Origin: Martelella sp. AD-3
GTDB taxonomy: Bacteria; Pseudomonadota; Alphaproteobacteria; Rhizobiales; Rhizobiaceae
Length of the DNA: 64,000 nt
NCBI RefSeq assembly: GCF_001578105.1
Contig: NZ_CP014275.1
Location: 1,612,001-1,676,000 of the forward strand
Direction of reading: 5' to 3'
In this document: piece after piece, positions 26,328 through 35,461 of the stretch
Layout of the letters: each line of letters starts with the position of its first letter
Numbering within the stretch: position 1 is the first letter of the stretch
Translations under genes and position numbers: made by a program
The notes under the pieces: model-generated
Databases searched by the model: none
The model's input: only the letters and a program-made list of their open reading frames with translations
What the model was told of the DNA's origin: nothing

Positions 26328-27410
26328 TCAGTCGTTTCCGCTCGCGAGTTGCAAGCCTGCCCAAGTGGCATATTTGTCGCCGGTCTCACGGATATGGGTA
26401 TAACGTTTAAGGCTCACCCAGGACCTGTGTCCGCTGACCGCTGCGACATGCGGGATGTTCCAGCCCATCTCGAACAGGCGCGAGATGCCGTCATGGCGCA
26501 GATCGTGGAAGTGCAAGCCTTCAATTCCGAGTAGCTTGCAAGCCCGTGTGAAGTTCGCTGTGATTGCAGCCGGGGAGTAGGGGAAAATTTCCGATTTACG
26601 CTTGGGCATGCTGTCAATGATACGGATGGCTTCGTCGGGCAGGTCGACCCATGTATCATTGCCGAGCTTCTCACCCGGGTGCTTCATGTCACGAACCAGG
26701 ATGCGTTTGTGTTGTTTCTGGAAATCTGCCCAGGTGAGGCGGGTGATCTCTGCCTGTCGGCGGGTCGAGAAAAGAGCGAAAACGATCACCTTGTGCATTG
26801 GCATGGCCTGAGGTGTTCTTCGTCGCCGATCGATGAAATGCGTCAATAATCGGTCGAGTTCGTCGAGGGTGGGTCTGCGGTGCCGCTGAGTTGAGCGGGA
26901 TATGATCCCCATGCGGCGCGCCACCGTGATGGCGTCTCTCGTTTCCCTGTCGTCAAGCCGAAAGTCCCACATCGGCCGCGCGATGGCAAATATGGAGGCG
27001 AGGTGGCTTGCGTAATTCCCGACGGTTTGTGGCTGCCCGGGAAGGGACTGAAGGAATTCGATGATATTCTTCGACCTGATGGCGGAGCAGGACATGTCGG
27101 CGATCGGATAGGTCGAGATGGTCTTCAGGACTTGTGCCTTCGTGCGTCCGATTTCTTTGACCGCTTCATCTATATAGCGCTCGATGGCCTTGGACAGCGG
27201 TGGGTCGTGTGCGTTTAACTCCTCCAGTGCGCCAGGTCTCGCCAGCTCTTTTTCGCGTTTCTTTATCCATGCGGCTGCAGCTGGGCGTCTGTCAAAGGTC
27301 TTTGTTTCATGATAGACGGAGCCCTCGCGCATAACCCGTACACGTGCCCTGTAGCTTTGACTTCCATCCCTGCGTTTGCGTGTGGTAATTGAGCCCAGAT
27401 TGGCCTCCAT
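26328..27410 (-). CDS. Tyrosine site-specific integrase (prophage)
   Basis: A 360-residue phage-type integrase. An N-terminal arm-binding region (SITTRKRRDGSQSYRARVRV) and SAM-like core-binding domain (about 70-170) precede the catalytic domain. The active-site residues are visible: Arg in FALFSTRRQAEITRL, Lys in MKHPGEKLG, HDLRH, the GHRS histidine and the Tyr nucleophile in LKRYTHI. It inserts and excises the prophage by attP/attB recombination. It lies at the left edge of the phage genes and is transcribed outward, which is the usual place. TTTGGTCC repeats overlap its promoter region. Confidence 0.92.
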   Translation of the reverse strand: MEANLGSITTRKRRDGSQSYRARVRVMREGSVYHETKTFDRRPAAAAWIKKREKELARPGALEELNAHDPPLSKAIERYIDEAVKEIGRTKAQVLKTISTYPIADMSCSAIRSKNIIEFLQSLPGQPQTVGNYASHLASIFAIARPMWDFRLDDRETRDAITVARRMGIISRSTQRHRRPTLDELDRLLTHFIDRRRRTPQAMPMHKVIVFALFSTRRQAEITRLTWADFQKQHKRILVRDMKHPGEKLGNDTWVDLPDEAIRIIDSMPKRKSEIFPYSPAAITANFTRACKLLGIEGLHFHDLRHDGISRLFEMGWNIPHVAAVSGHRSWVSLKRYTHIRETGDKYATWAGLQLASGND

Positions 27411-27450
27411 GTTTGGTCCACGAGGTTGTGTTTGGTCCTCGGGACCAAAT
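27411..27450. promoter_or_regulatory. TTTGGTCC repeats upstream of the integrase
   Basis: TTTGGTCC occurs at 27412-27419 and 27431-27438, and its reverse complement GGACCAAA at 27442-27449. The last two form a perfect 8-bp inverted repeat with a 3-base centre. They lie immediately before the integrase ATG (27410), where an operator or integrase arm-type sites would be expected. Function is inferred from position. Confidence 0.45.
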
Positions 27451-27935
27451 CCAGTGTCAAAATCAGCGGATTCTGAGCATAATGAGCTGGAATAAGACGG
27501 ATTATCAGGTTCTGATAAGTGACTGAAAAAAATAAGAAAAGAGAGTTTCAGGCGGCTTCCCGCTTTGCCGTGGCGCCTATGATCGATTGGATATTCGGTC
27601 GAAATTAGCTATATTTTTTAGATAGTTAGTTTTTTTGTAGCAAAATGTGTAGCGAATAAGCTCTTTTGTTCTTTTTTCGTTCTCATTTCAGGTGCAGGCT
27701 GTTTGCCGAAAAGACGAGATCGGAATATCTGAAAAAGGGCCGACTGCTGACTGGCAGGTTTGGTATCGCCATTTAGCGAAGCGCCCATTCGGGCTCGAGA
27801 GGTACATCGGGTGATCGGCTCTTAGTCCGGAGCTGCCATTGGCTTCCGACATTGGAGCCAGTATTTACTCCCGTCTACCAACTTTGCACCGTACCAAATG
27901 CGCTCCATGATTGGCTCGAGTATCTGGAGGGTGCG
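27450..27935. other. AT-rich intergenic stretch, no gene
   Basis: About 490 bases with no supported open frame. Base composition drops clearly below that of the chromosome (A/T runs near 27525-27545 and 27605-27675), marking the start of foreign cargo. Promoters for the integrase (leftward) and for the cargo (rightward) may lie here, but none could be fixed. Confidence 0.45.
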
Positions 27936-28115
27936 ATGTCTGAAATGGTGTGTGTTTGCGGCTGCGGTGAGACCACACGCGGAGGACGATTCCGCCCAGG
28001 CCATGACCAGAAGCTTCGAAAAGCGATTGAAGATGTTGGCGGCGGATTAGAATACCTACGTGCAATCGCCGAAGTCTACGTCCTACGCTCTATAACGACT
28101 AATAAATCAGAGTGA
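27936..28115 (+). CDS. Small Cys/His-rich protein (CxCGC ... RFRPGHD type)
   Basis: A 59-residue protein starting at the ATG at 27936, with GGAGGGTG 4 bases upstream. It has a putative zinc-binding pattern CVCGCGETTRGGRFRPGHD followed by a helical tail (QKLRKAIEDVGGGLEYLRAI). Similar small CGCG/GRF.PGHD proteins occur scattered in bacteria and phages without known function. It is immediately upstream of the HD/ATPase gene (230 bases) and shares its AT-richer composition. It may be part of the same cargo. Confidence 0.6.
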   Translation: MSEMVCVCGCGETTRGGRFRPGHDQKLRKAIEDVGGGLEYLRAIAEVYVLRSITTNKSE

Positions 28116-28344
28116 TGGCCGTCTCCTTACGGTTAATCGCATCGGGAGCCGCGCGCCACAAACGGCACGGTTCAGACGCGACACCCACCGATAGCCCATT
28201 CTTGGACAGATACTTAGATGCGAGGCCTGCCGGTTGCCAATTCTGACAGCGCTGGCGAAGAGGAATTCTGTTTATTCAAAGCTGCACTTATTGAGCGAGC
28301 CGGCTTTTTCAGCTAACTCTTTGAATGAATTCGCGAGGATTAAT
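28116..28344. other. Region upstream of HD/ATPase gene
   Basis: No separate gene. The reading frame of the HD/ATPase gene is open from 28234 (TTG), but the part before 28345 has no matching ribosome-binding site. The promoter of the two-gene module probably lies here. Confidence 0.35.
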
Positions 28345-31300
28345 ATGCTGCTGCCTCTTATCCAAAACACTCATGTTTACCAGCGCGCACTAAATGCAAC
28401 TACTGTGAAGCCTTATAGTGCTCTCAAATTGGAGCACGTCGTTGATACGATAGGGCAGGCTTTGAAACATGTTCACGGCCAGGGTTTTTTTATTGAATAC
28501 ACCCGTCATGGACCAGAGCACACAGCGGAGTTGGTGAACTCCCTCGATTGGATCATCGAAGACAATCAAAAGTCCAATCTTCGTGATGCTGATTACCTTT
28601 TCTTGCTTTTGGCATGCCTATTGCACGATCTCGGCATGCTCACCACACAAGAGGAATTCCAGAAAAGAGACCTCAAGAGCTTGGCTCATTTTGAGGGCAG
28701 CCTTTCTACATTTGATCGCGGCCGGGAATTTCTTGCCGCCATCCCTCCTAAATACCCGTATCGGGAAGAGCTAATATTTGAGGAGTTCATTCGAAATCAC
28801 CACGCGGCACGCATTCGGAGTGCTTTGCTCAGGGACAACGCGTCAGACATAGGTGATGTGTCAAAGATCGCGGATTTGTTGAAAGGGGTCTTTCACGATT
28901 TCGACCAGAAGTGTCTGGGAGACCTCGCGTTGATCTGTGAAAGCCACCACAAAGATGACCTTGATGATTTAAAGAAATATCAGATCAAGTCGGTGCACGG
29001 ACCATCGTCAGAAGCGCAAATCAACGTCCAAGCAGTTGCCATTCTGCTTCGAATTGCAGATGTCCTACAGATAGGCACCGGACGTACACCTTCGGTGGAC
29101 TTCTCAATTATAAGCCCAAGCAATCCAATCTCGCACTTGCATTGGATGAAGGAAATGGGCGTCAGGCGCGTTGAAGGGGAGACCGTTCCCGCTAAGGCGC
29201 CGGATGAGCGTGACGCTCACGTAATCAAAATTTATGGTCGCTTCGAAGAAGCAGAACCTTTTTTCGCGCTCCAAAACCACCTTAAGTTTGCAGGAAGCGA
29301 GCTACTACGTTGCGTGAAGTGGTCTAGTAACTCTAAATCAGGAGCTCAACATTATCAGTTTCTTTGGGATCGGATTGATGGCACTGAAATTGAGACTTAT
29401 GGCTTTGAAAGAGAACAGTTTTCGTTTCAGATTGACCGTGAGAAGATCCTCAATCTCCTAGTTGGCCACACGCTCTACAACGATACGCGAGTAGTTTTGC
29501 GTGAACTAGTTCAAAACTCCGTTGATGCAGTCCGACTAGAAAAACATAAAAAAGATTCTGCGACATACTCTCCAAAAATCTCTGTGGAGCTTGAACCCGA
29601 AGAAAGAATACTCGTTATTGCCGATAACGGAACAGGAATGACTGCAGCGACCATAAAGTCGCATCTTTTGACAGTGGGCTCGTCATATTATTCTACTGAA
29701 GACTTCGGAAAGGCGTTCCCTGGTTTTACAGCGATTAGCCGATTCGGAATTGGCATACTGACTGCGTTTATGATCGCTGATGAAATCGAAATAACAACAA
29801 GTCATCCGGACGAGCCCAAAGCTCGCCGTATAAATATCAACGGCCCCTCCGGGACATATCTTATTAAACTTGTAGAGAAGAGTCAGCTTCCGTCAAGCTT
29901 TATAGATAAGGAACACGGCACGCGAATAGAGCTGAATTTGCGCCCACAATCCCGCGAGATCGATTTATCGGCTGAACTATCCCATTGGTTCGCGTTTCCC
30001 GACTGTGAGTTAACAGCAAGGGTTGGGCAGCAGGAAAGAAAAACCATTGGCTTTGACCATCCCGTCGACTTCCTTACCGAGGTCATGAATGCTGTCAATA
30101 CACAGCAGAATGGAGCAATGAGCTTTCGGGACTACGAGGTGTTGCGATGCGACGTGCCCGGAATGTTTGATGGCGCGTATCTAGTTCGGCGCTCTCGATA
30201 CAGCAAGCGGGCTTACATTGCACGGACAGACGAGTTTAATCGGCGACGTCAAGCAGAAGACGGCGAGCTCACCGTCAGAGAGTGCGGCGTATTCCTACAA
30301 GGCGTGCGCGTGCTTGGAGGTAGCCCAGGCTTCCAATCTGAAGGCCCCGTCGCAGTCATCAACGGTGTCGGACCCCGAGTACCTAAAACAAACGTTGCGA
30401 GGTCTGGCATCGAACAGGGCCCTGAGTATCAAGCATTTCTGAAAGCGCTTTACGGAATTTACTTGGCTCATAGCAGAAAGGAAGTTGATGCTTGGAGCTT
30501 AGAGACGGGCAACACCTCGTTGACAACTAGAGGTCGTAAGCTTTCAAATCTCGTTCTCAATCTTTCATCTAATACAATTGCCGTAGATCAAAAGATATTC
30601 CAGCAACAAATCGATGATGAAAAACGGATAGTTGTAGAAGTAATGGGTGAAAGAAAACTTATTAGCCGCACGGAACTTCTTGATTTGGAAGAATTCGATA
30701 CCATAGAGTCGAAGTTCATGCGGACCGCAGAGGATCTTATTGAAAATCTTTCAGCCACAAAATCTCTAGACGACATCATTACATCTTTGGAACTTCCAAC
30801 GATTGATGTGTTGTCGGATACGATTTTGACTGAGGCTGGCGGTAACCTTGACGAAAGAGCCTTGGCCCGGGTCAAGATAGGACGCTTGAATTTTGACGAG
30901 GCCTCTCTTCAGCTAACAATCAACTGGCGGAAAGTGGAAGATGGTCAGGATAGTGACCTAAGGCGACTAAAACCGGATATGAAGCGTTCCACTAACGGAT
31001 CAAGGAGGTCTATAATTCTTGTTGCCTCAGAGGCTATAGGGAACGATTGCAATTGGTCAGAGGACACTATTCTCGTCTGTGAGTACGGGTGTTTCGTACA
31101 CCCCAAGAACTCGCAAATCGAACTCTTGGAACGACTGTTGACCGAAGACCAAAGTAATGACGAACCACCGGAATTCAAGCTGGCGTTTACACACGCTATC
31201 TTGCAGTTGTGGCCCCATGATCAATACGAACACACTAGATCGCTTGAGGAGATTGCAGCGGCGTATGGTCGCGGTGATGCGGAAGCTCTACTCACGGCGC

Positions 31301-31374
31301 TAAAAGAGCATGTCGCTCCGTTTCGTTCTATGCGAGCCATAAGAGTTGGCAAGGATGAACAACTATGGTTTTGA
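28345..31374 (+). CDS. HD domain plus Hsp90-like (GHKL) ATPase protein, putative defence sensor
   Basis: About 1009 residues. The N-terminal part is an HD-type metal-dependent phosphohydrolase domain: EYTRHGPEHT (His about 55, 59), LACLLHDLGML (HD about 94-95) and EFIRNHHAARI. The middle has an Hsp90/MutL-type ATPase fold: N-box ELVQNSVDA (about 385), G1 ADNGTGM (about 425), then GSSYY and RFGIGILTAFMIADE (G2-type, about 466). A long C-terminal part (about 560-1009) is unassigned. HD plus GHKL fusions are found in uncharacterised, defence-rich regions. The chosen ATG has GAGGATTAAT before it; a TTG at 28234 is possible. It overlaps the next gene (membrane effector) by 10 bases, so the two are coupled. 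Base composition is unlike the chromosome. Confidence 0.8.
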   Translation: MLLPLIQNTHVYQRALNATTVKPYSALKLEHVVDTIGQALKHVHGQGFFIEYTRHGPEHTAELVNSLDWIIEDNQKSNLRDADYLFLLLACLLHDLGMLTTQEEFQKRDLKSLAHFEGSLSTFDRGREFLAAIPPKYPYREELIFEEFIRNHHAARIRSALLRDNASDIGDVSKIADLLKGVFHDFDQKCLGDLALICESHHKDDLDDLKKYQIKSVHGPSSEAQINVQAVAILLRIADVLQIGTGRTPSVDFSIISPSNPISHLHWMKEMGVRRVEGETVPAKAPDERDAHVIKIYGRFEEAEPFFALQNHLKFAGSELLRCVKWSSNSKSGAQHYQFLWDRIDGTEIETYGFEREQFSFQIDREKILNLLVGHTLYNDTRVVLRELVQNSVDAVRLEKHKKDSATYSPKISVELEPEERILVIADNGTGMTAATIKSHLLTVGSSYYSTEDFGKAFPGFTAISRFGIGILTAFMIADEIEITTSHPDEPKARRININGPSGTYLIKLVEKSQLPSSFIDKEHGTRIELNLRPQSREIDLSAELSHWFAFPDCELTARVGQQERKTIGFDHPVDFLTEVMNAVNTQQNGAMSFRDYEVLRCDVPGMFDGAYLVRRSRYSKRAYIARTDEFNRRRQAEDGELTVRECGVFLQGVRVLGGSPGFQSEGPVAVINGVGPRVPKTNVARSGIEQGPEYQAFLKALYGIYLAHSRKEVDAWSLETGNTSLTTRGRKLSNLVLNLSSNTIAVDQKIFQQQIDDEKRIVVEVMGERKLISRTELLDLEEFDTIESKFMRTAEDLIENLSATKSLDDIITSLELPTIDVLSDTILTEAGGNLDERALARVKIGRLNFDEASLQLTINWRKVEDGQDSDLRRLKPDMKRSTNGSRRSIILVASEAIGNDCNWSEDTILVCEYGCFVHPKNSQIELLERLLTEDQSNDEPPEFKLAFTHAILQLWPHDQYEHTRSLEEIAAAYGRGDAEALLTALKEHVAPFRSMRAIRVGKDEQLWF

Positions 31375-31805
31375 TTGAGGAACTGGAGCGGAATATTGAT
31401 TGGTATAGAGGAAAAGGGAAGACCTATAAGAGATTATCGTTCATCGTAAGAATGCTTTATCTCGGATTGTTCACCGCATCGCTCGCATGTATGGCGCTAA
31501 TTGGAGCCGGTGTAGCGACAGTTATACTTGGAATATTAGGGGGGGCTGTATTTCTTATCGACAGAACATTCAACATCACGCGTAATTGGGTTGAATTTTC
31601 TTACCTAGAAGTGAGTCTCAGTGGGGCAGTGGCAGTAATGCGCTTTCATAAGGAGAGAGGAGATACAGAAGCCATGTTGGAGCATTTCAATCTCGCAATC
31701 AAGAAGGTAGAAAACGAGACTTTGGGCTGGCAGGCTGACGTCACACAAGGCATACGAGAGCTAAAAGGTCTATTCGAGACAAATGTACGGCCTGCGCAAA
31801 AGTAA
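31365..31805 (+). CDS. SLATT-like two-transmembrane protein, putative effector
   Basis: A 146-residue protein with a basic, helical start (NIDWYRGKGKTYKRLSFI), two adjacent transmembrane helices (LYLGLFTASLACMALIGAG, VATVILGILGGAVFLIDRTF) and a long helical tail (TRNWVEFSYLEVSLSGAVAV ... FNLAIKKVENETLGWQADV). This is the layout of SLATT-domain proteins, which are predicted pore-forming effectors in conflict systems. The assignment is by architecture, not by a scored match. Its ATG lies inside the end of the HD/ATPase gene, arguing for a functional pair: sensor or enzyme plus membrane-disrupting effector. AAGGA precedes the start. Confidence 0.65.
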   Translation: MVLIEELERNIDWYRGKGKTYKRLSFIVRMLYLGLFTASLACMALIGAGVATVILGILGGAVFLIDRTFNITRNWVEFSYLEVSLSGAVAVMRFHKERGDTEAMLEHFNLAIKKVENETLGWQADVTQGIRELKGLFETNVRPAQK

Positions 31806-32080
31806 ATCGAAAGACGTTCAGAAATCCAAAATCCAGAACTACATTGACACGAAGATCGACGCATCGTGTCCACGCATTTTCCATCACGGATGAGATGCGC
31901 CGAGAGTATTATCGGAAGAATTCTTCAATTGGATCATTGCCGTAAAGCTCGTTCTGAATTGGCTCAGTTTATTTGAACAGTCTTGTGCTTGTTCTTAAGT
32001 GGTTTTCGGCCTCGTTTTTGCTGCCGCTGATGTTGCAGGCCGCGCGTTGCAGTAAGCCTGATACGGTGTCTTCCGGTCAA
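31806..32080. other. Intergenic, no gene
   Basis: The 275 bases between the SLATT-like gene and the IS21 element contain no supported coding sequence or clear intrinsic terminator. Confidence 0.4.
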
Positions 32081-32184
32081 CTGTTGATTTGCGCTGAGAA
32101 CTGACCCGGGATTGCGGGAAATTATCACTGAGATTTGACCCATGTTTCAATCACCCCTCGCGAGGTTCAAGCGGGGGTTCTGGA

Positions 32185-33720
32185 GTGATCGACATGGCGT
32201 TATTGAGCGTAATTCGGCGCTGGCATTTTCGAGAGCATTTATCGATCCGGGAGATTTGTCGCAGGACCGGCCTATCCCGGAATACCGTCCGGAAATATCT
32301 GCGACTTGACGGCGTTGAACCGAAGTTCAAAGTCCCGGAGCGGCCGAGCAAGCTTGATCCGTATGCGGATCGGCTGTCGGCCTGGCTGAAGACGGAGTCA
32401 AAGAAGGGCCGCAAGCAAAAGCGCACCTTGAAGCAACTCCATGCCGACCTGATGAGCCTCGGCTATGAGGGTTCCTATTGCCGTGTTGCAGCCTTTGCCC
32501 GGGAATGGAAGGCGGACCGGCAAAGGGAATTCCAGACGACAGGGCGCGGAACGTTCGTGCCTCTGGCATTTGAGCCGGGCGAAGCCTTCCAGTTCGACTG
32601 GTCTGAAGATTGGGCCATCATCGACAATGAGCGCACCAAGCTGCAGGTAGCGCATACCAAGCTGAGTTATAGCCGCGCCTTTATCGTCCGGGCCTACCTC
32701 CTGCAGACGCACGAGATGCTGTTCGACGCCCACAATCATGCATTCCGCGTCTTCGGCGGCATTCCAGGACGTGGGATCTACGACAATATGCGCACGGCGA
32801 TCGACAAGGTCGGCCGTGGCAAGGATCGCGACGTCAACGTCCGTTTCCTGGCGATGGCCAGCCACTATGTGTTTGAGCCCGAGTTCTGCAATCCTGCATC
32901 CGGCTGGGAGAAGGGACAGGTCGAGAAGAATGTGCAGGATGCACGCCATCGATTCTTCCAACCCATACCCCGCTTCCCGTCATTGGAAGCCCTGAACGAT
33001 TGGCTTGAGCTTCGCTGCAAGGAGTTCTGGACCAAGACCCCGCATGGTCAGATGCGCGGCACCATCGCCGACATCTGGGCTGAGGAGGCTCAGGTATTGA
33101 TGCCTCTCTCCCGGCCATTCGACGGGTTTGTCGAATATACGAAACGGGTCACACCGACCTGCCTCGTGCATCTGGAACGCAATCGCTACAGCGTCCCGGC
33201 ATCCTTCGCCAACCGGCCGGTGAGCATGCGGGTTTACCCGGAACGTGTTGTGATCGCTGCAGAAGGTCAGATCGTTTGCGAGCATCGCCGCGTCATCGAT
33301 CGATCCCATGACCGGCCGGGACAGACGATTTACGACTGGCGGCATTATCTGGCGGTGGTGCAACGCAAGCCAGGTGCCCTGCGCAATGGCGCGCCATTCG
33401 CCGAACTCCCCGGTGCATTCCGATCCTTACAGCAATACCTGCTCAAGAGGCCGGGTGGTGATCGTGAGATGGTCGATATTCTGGCGCTGGTCCTTCAGCA
33501 CGATGAACAAGCGGTGCTCTCGGCCGTGGACCTGGCGCTGAAGTCAGGCGTTCCGACCAAGACGCATGTACTGAACCTGCTGCATCGCCTCGTCGACGGT
33601 AAACCCTGTACGCCCCTCACCATTGATGCACCACAAGCCCTGACGCTCACCAATGAGCCCAAGGCCAATGTTGAACGATACGACACCCTGAGAAAGACGG
33701 AGGCTCGCCATGCGCCATAA
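32185..33720 (+). CDS. istA: IS21 transposase
   Basis: A 511-residue IstA. The N-terminal HTH is [20 protein letters not shown]. The DDE core has [30 protein letters not shown] and [17 protein letters not shown]. The C-terminal Mu-type domain has [20 protein letters not shown]. It catalyses strand cleavage and transfer with IstB. The start is a GTG at 32185 or the ATG three codons later. The end overlaps istB by 11 bases. It appears full length. Confidence 0.93.
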   Translation: MIDMALLSVIRRWHFREHLSIREICRRTGLSRNTVRKYLRLDGVEPKFKVPERPSKLDPYADRLSAWLKTESKKGRKQKRTLKQLHADLMSLGYEGSYCRVAAFAREWKADRQREFQTTGRGTFVPLAFEPGEAFQFDWSEDWAIIDNERTKLQVAHTKLSYSRAFIVRAYLLQTHEMLFDAHNHAFRVFGGIPGRGIYDNMRTAIDKVGRGKDRDVNVRFLAMASHYVFEPEFCNPASGWEKGQVEKNVQDARHRFFQPIPRFPSLEALNDWLELRCKEFWTKTPHGQMRGTIADIWAEEAQVLMPLSRPFDGFVEYTKRVTPTCLVHLERNRYSVPASFANRPVSMRVYPERVVIAAEGQIVCEHRRVIDRSHDRPGQTIYDWRHYLAVVQRKPGALRNGAPFAELPGAFRSLQQYLLKRPGGDREMVDILALVLQHDEQAVLSAVDLALKSGVPTKTHVLNLLHRLVDGKPCTPLTIDAPQALTLTNEPKANVERYDTLRKTEARHAP

Positions 33721-34510
33721 CCCCGCAAGCGGCGCGATCGTCATCATGCTGCGTCAATTGAAGATGCATGGCATGGCCCAAGCCGTCGGCGAGCTCACCG
33801 AACAAGGATCGCCGGCATTCGAAGCGGCAATCCCCGTCCTGTCACAACTCCTCAAGGCCGAAACCGCCGAGAGGGAAGTCCGTTCGACTGCCTATCAGCT
33901 CAAGACCGCACGCTTTCCAGCCTACCGTGATCTGAACGGCTTCGACTTTGCCAGCAGTGAGGTCAACGAAGCGCTTGTGCGCCAGCTCCATCGCTGCGAG
34001 TTCCTCGACGCCGCCAACAATATCGTTCTGGTCGGCGGTCCCGGTACAGGTAAAACGCACATTGCCACCGCGATCGGCGTTCAGGCCATTGAGCATCACC
34101 ACAAGCGGGTTCGGTTCTTCTCAACAGTCGAACTGGTCAACGCGCTGGAACAGGAGAAGGCCCAAGGCCGCCCGGGTCAGATCGCCAATCGCCTGGCTCA
34201 TTCCGATCTCGTCATTCTGGATGAACTGGGATATCTGCCGTTTAGTGCCTCAGGTGGCGCACTGCTCTTCCATTTGCTGAGCAAACTCTACGAGCACACC
34301 AGCGTAATCATCACCACCAACCTCAGCTTCAGTGAATGGGCCAGCGTGTTCGGCGATGCCAAGATGACCACCGCGCTGCTCGACCGCCTTACCCACCACT
34401 GCCATATCCTCGAGACCGGAAACGACAGCTTTCGCTTCAAGAACAGCTCAGCTCATGAAACCAAAACAACAAAGGAGAGACGGAGGAACTTGACCACGAC
34501 AACCGAATAG
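33710..34510 (+). CDS. istB: IS21 helper ATPase
   Basis: A 266-residue AAA+ ATPase of the IstB/DnaC class: Walker [17 protein letters not shown], Walker [13 protein letters not shown], sensor region [15 protein letters not shown]. It helps IstA choose and bind target DNA. The C-terminal end ([20 protein letters not shown]) is basic. It is full length and translationally coupled to istA. Confidence 0.93.
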   Translation: MRHNPASGAIVIMLRQLKMHGMAQAVGELTEQGSPAFEAAIPVLSQLLKAETAEREVRSTAYQLKTARFPAYRDLNGFDFASSEVNEALVRQLHRCEFLDAANNIVLVGGPGTGKTHIATAIGVQAIEHHHKRVRFFSTVELVNALEQEKAQGRPGQIANRLAHSDLVILDELGYLPFSASGGALLFHLLSKLYEHTSVIITTNLSFSEWASVFGDAKMTTALLDRLTHHCHILETGNDSFRFKNSSAHETKTTKERRRNLTTTTE

Positions 34511-34616
34511 AACGTTATATAAAGGCGGGTCAATTCTCGGCGCAAATCCCGGGTCAGTTCTCAGCGCAAATCAACAGCCATGCTCGCCGTCGGATGCGCG
34601 TCTTTTATGCGCAGGT

Positions 34617-34907
34617 CTATTTCCGATGCAACATATTGTGGTTTCGCAGTGCCATTTCGTGCTGACGATCAATGTAGTCGGCCAGATCGTTGATATGAAC
34701 GTACTTCTGGGATTTCTGGGAAGGTTCTGCCTGGGTGATCGGTATCTCGATATCGCCGAGCGCCACTTTCCGGAGGAATTTTGCCGGGGTGAGGTGGGCA
34801 AAATAATCCTCACAGACTTGCTCGACTGTGACTGTTGCGCGTCCCTCATACTGGATCATCAGAAAGAAGATTGTTTTCGGTCGAGGGGAGGTGTTGTCCG
34901 GGATCAT
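34617..34907 (-). CDS. PrtN-like pyocin/phage activator protein
   Basis: A 96-residue protein matching the pyocin activator PrtN family: FLMIQYEGRATVTVEQVCED, YFAHLTPAKFLRKVALGDI, SQKSQKYVHINDLADYIDRQ. In Pseudomonas PrtN binds P-boxes and switches on pyocin genes after DNA damage. Here it is the last gene of the leftward early operon that starts near the CI-type operators, so it may activate prophage functions when the repressor is lost. GGAGG lies 7 bases before the ATG, and the ATG overlaps the upstream gene by 4 bases. The IS21 element begins about 40 bases beyond its end. Confidence 0.85.
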   Translation of the reverse strand: MIPDNTSPRPKTIFFLMIQYEGRATVTVEQVCEDYFAHLTPAKFLRKVALGDIEIPITQAEPSQKSQKYVHINDLADYIDRQHEMALRNHNMLHRK

Positions 34908-35455
34908 CGCTGTTTCCTCCAGTTTTCAAAATCTTTGACCATCTCGCGCCAGCGCGCGGCGGCTTGGTTGCTTGTGTTCAGATCGGTTCGGCTTGAAATT
35001 GCGAGGACAGAGCGCACTCGCGCTGCGACGCGATCATCTGTCAGCGGGCGGGCGAGGGCGTGTCGGGCTTCCATGAATGCCTTGAAGGCCGGCTCGCTGC
35101 ATTTCATGGCGCATTCGCCGGCATAGTTCTTTGCCGGCCTGCCGCCTCTCGCTTCCAGTTCCATCTGCAGGCGTTCGATTTCAGTCCGGCGCCTTCGGTC
35201 GAGCTTGGCCGCTGCGTCAATCATGCGGATCAGATCGGCCGGTATCTCGATATGCTTGAGCAGCAATTCACGGTTGGACGCTGGGCAAGCTTGAGGGATG
35301 GTGCTGATGATATCCGGTTCGGTCGTATCCACGCCGTCTATCTCCAGATGCAATGCTTCGTGATCGGTCGAGATCTGGTCTATCGGCACAGCTGAGAGCA
35401 CTAATTCCCGGTAGGCTGAAAGGCGTTCTTTGGCTCCAAGGTGTTGTGATGTCAT
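34904..35455 (-). CDS. Unknown prophage early protein
   Basis: A 183-residue protein that I do not recognise. It is hydrophilic and mostly helical, with a basic middle (AAKLDRRRRTEIERLQMELE) and a charged C-terminus (RWREMVKDFENWRKQR). No membrane segment or catalytic motif is visible. It is the middle gene of the leftward operon: 7 bases after the small membrane-protein gene and overlapping the PrtN gene (ATGA). Start at the ATG at 35455 or the GTG just before. Confidence 0.7.
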   Translation of the reverse strand: MTSQHLGAKERLSAYRELVLSAVPIDQISTDHEALHLEIDGVDTTEPDIISTIPQACPASNRELLLKHIEIPADLIRMIDAAAKLDRRRRTEIERLQMELEARGGRPAKNYAGECAMKCSEPAFKAFMEARHALARPLTDDRVAARVRSVLAISSRTDLNTSNQAAARWREMVKDFENWRKQR

Positions 35456-35461
35456 CACGTT

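Larger units (their letters stand above)
32081..34577 (+). mobile_element. Intact IS21-family insertion sequence
   Basis: The element is bounded by perfect inverted repeats: 32083-32110 matches 34548-34575 (28 bp), and the match extends to CTGTTG at the outer edges. Additional partial copies of the terminal repeat lie inside each end (near 32132-32144 and 34527-34547), which is typical of IS21 multiple end repeats. It carries istA and istB. No matching target duplication is visible in the flanking bases. It separates the HD/ATPase-SLATT cargo from the PrtN-type regulator gene. Confidence 0.92.

Noticed and set aside
26080..26330. tRNA gene as prophage attachment site
   Set aside because: No cloverleaf with a plausible T-loop or anticodon arm was found in this stretch.
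32070..34590. Target-site duplication around IS21
   Set aside because: The bases just outside the left end (GGTCAA) and right end (CCATGC) do not match.
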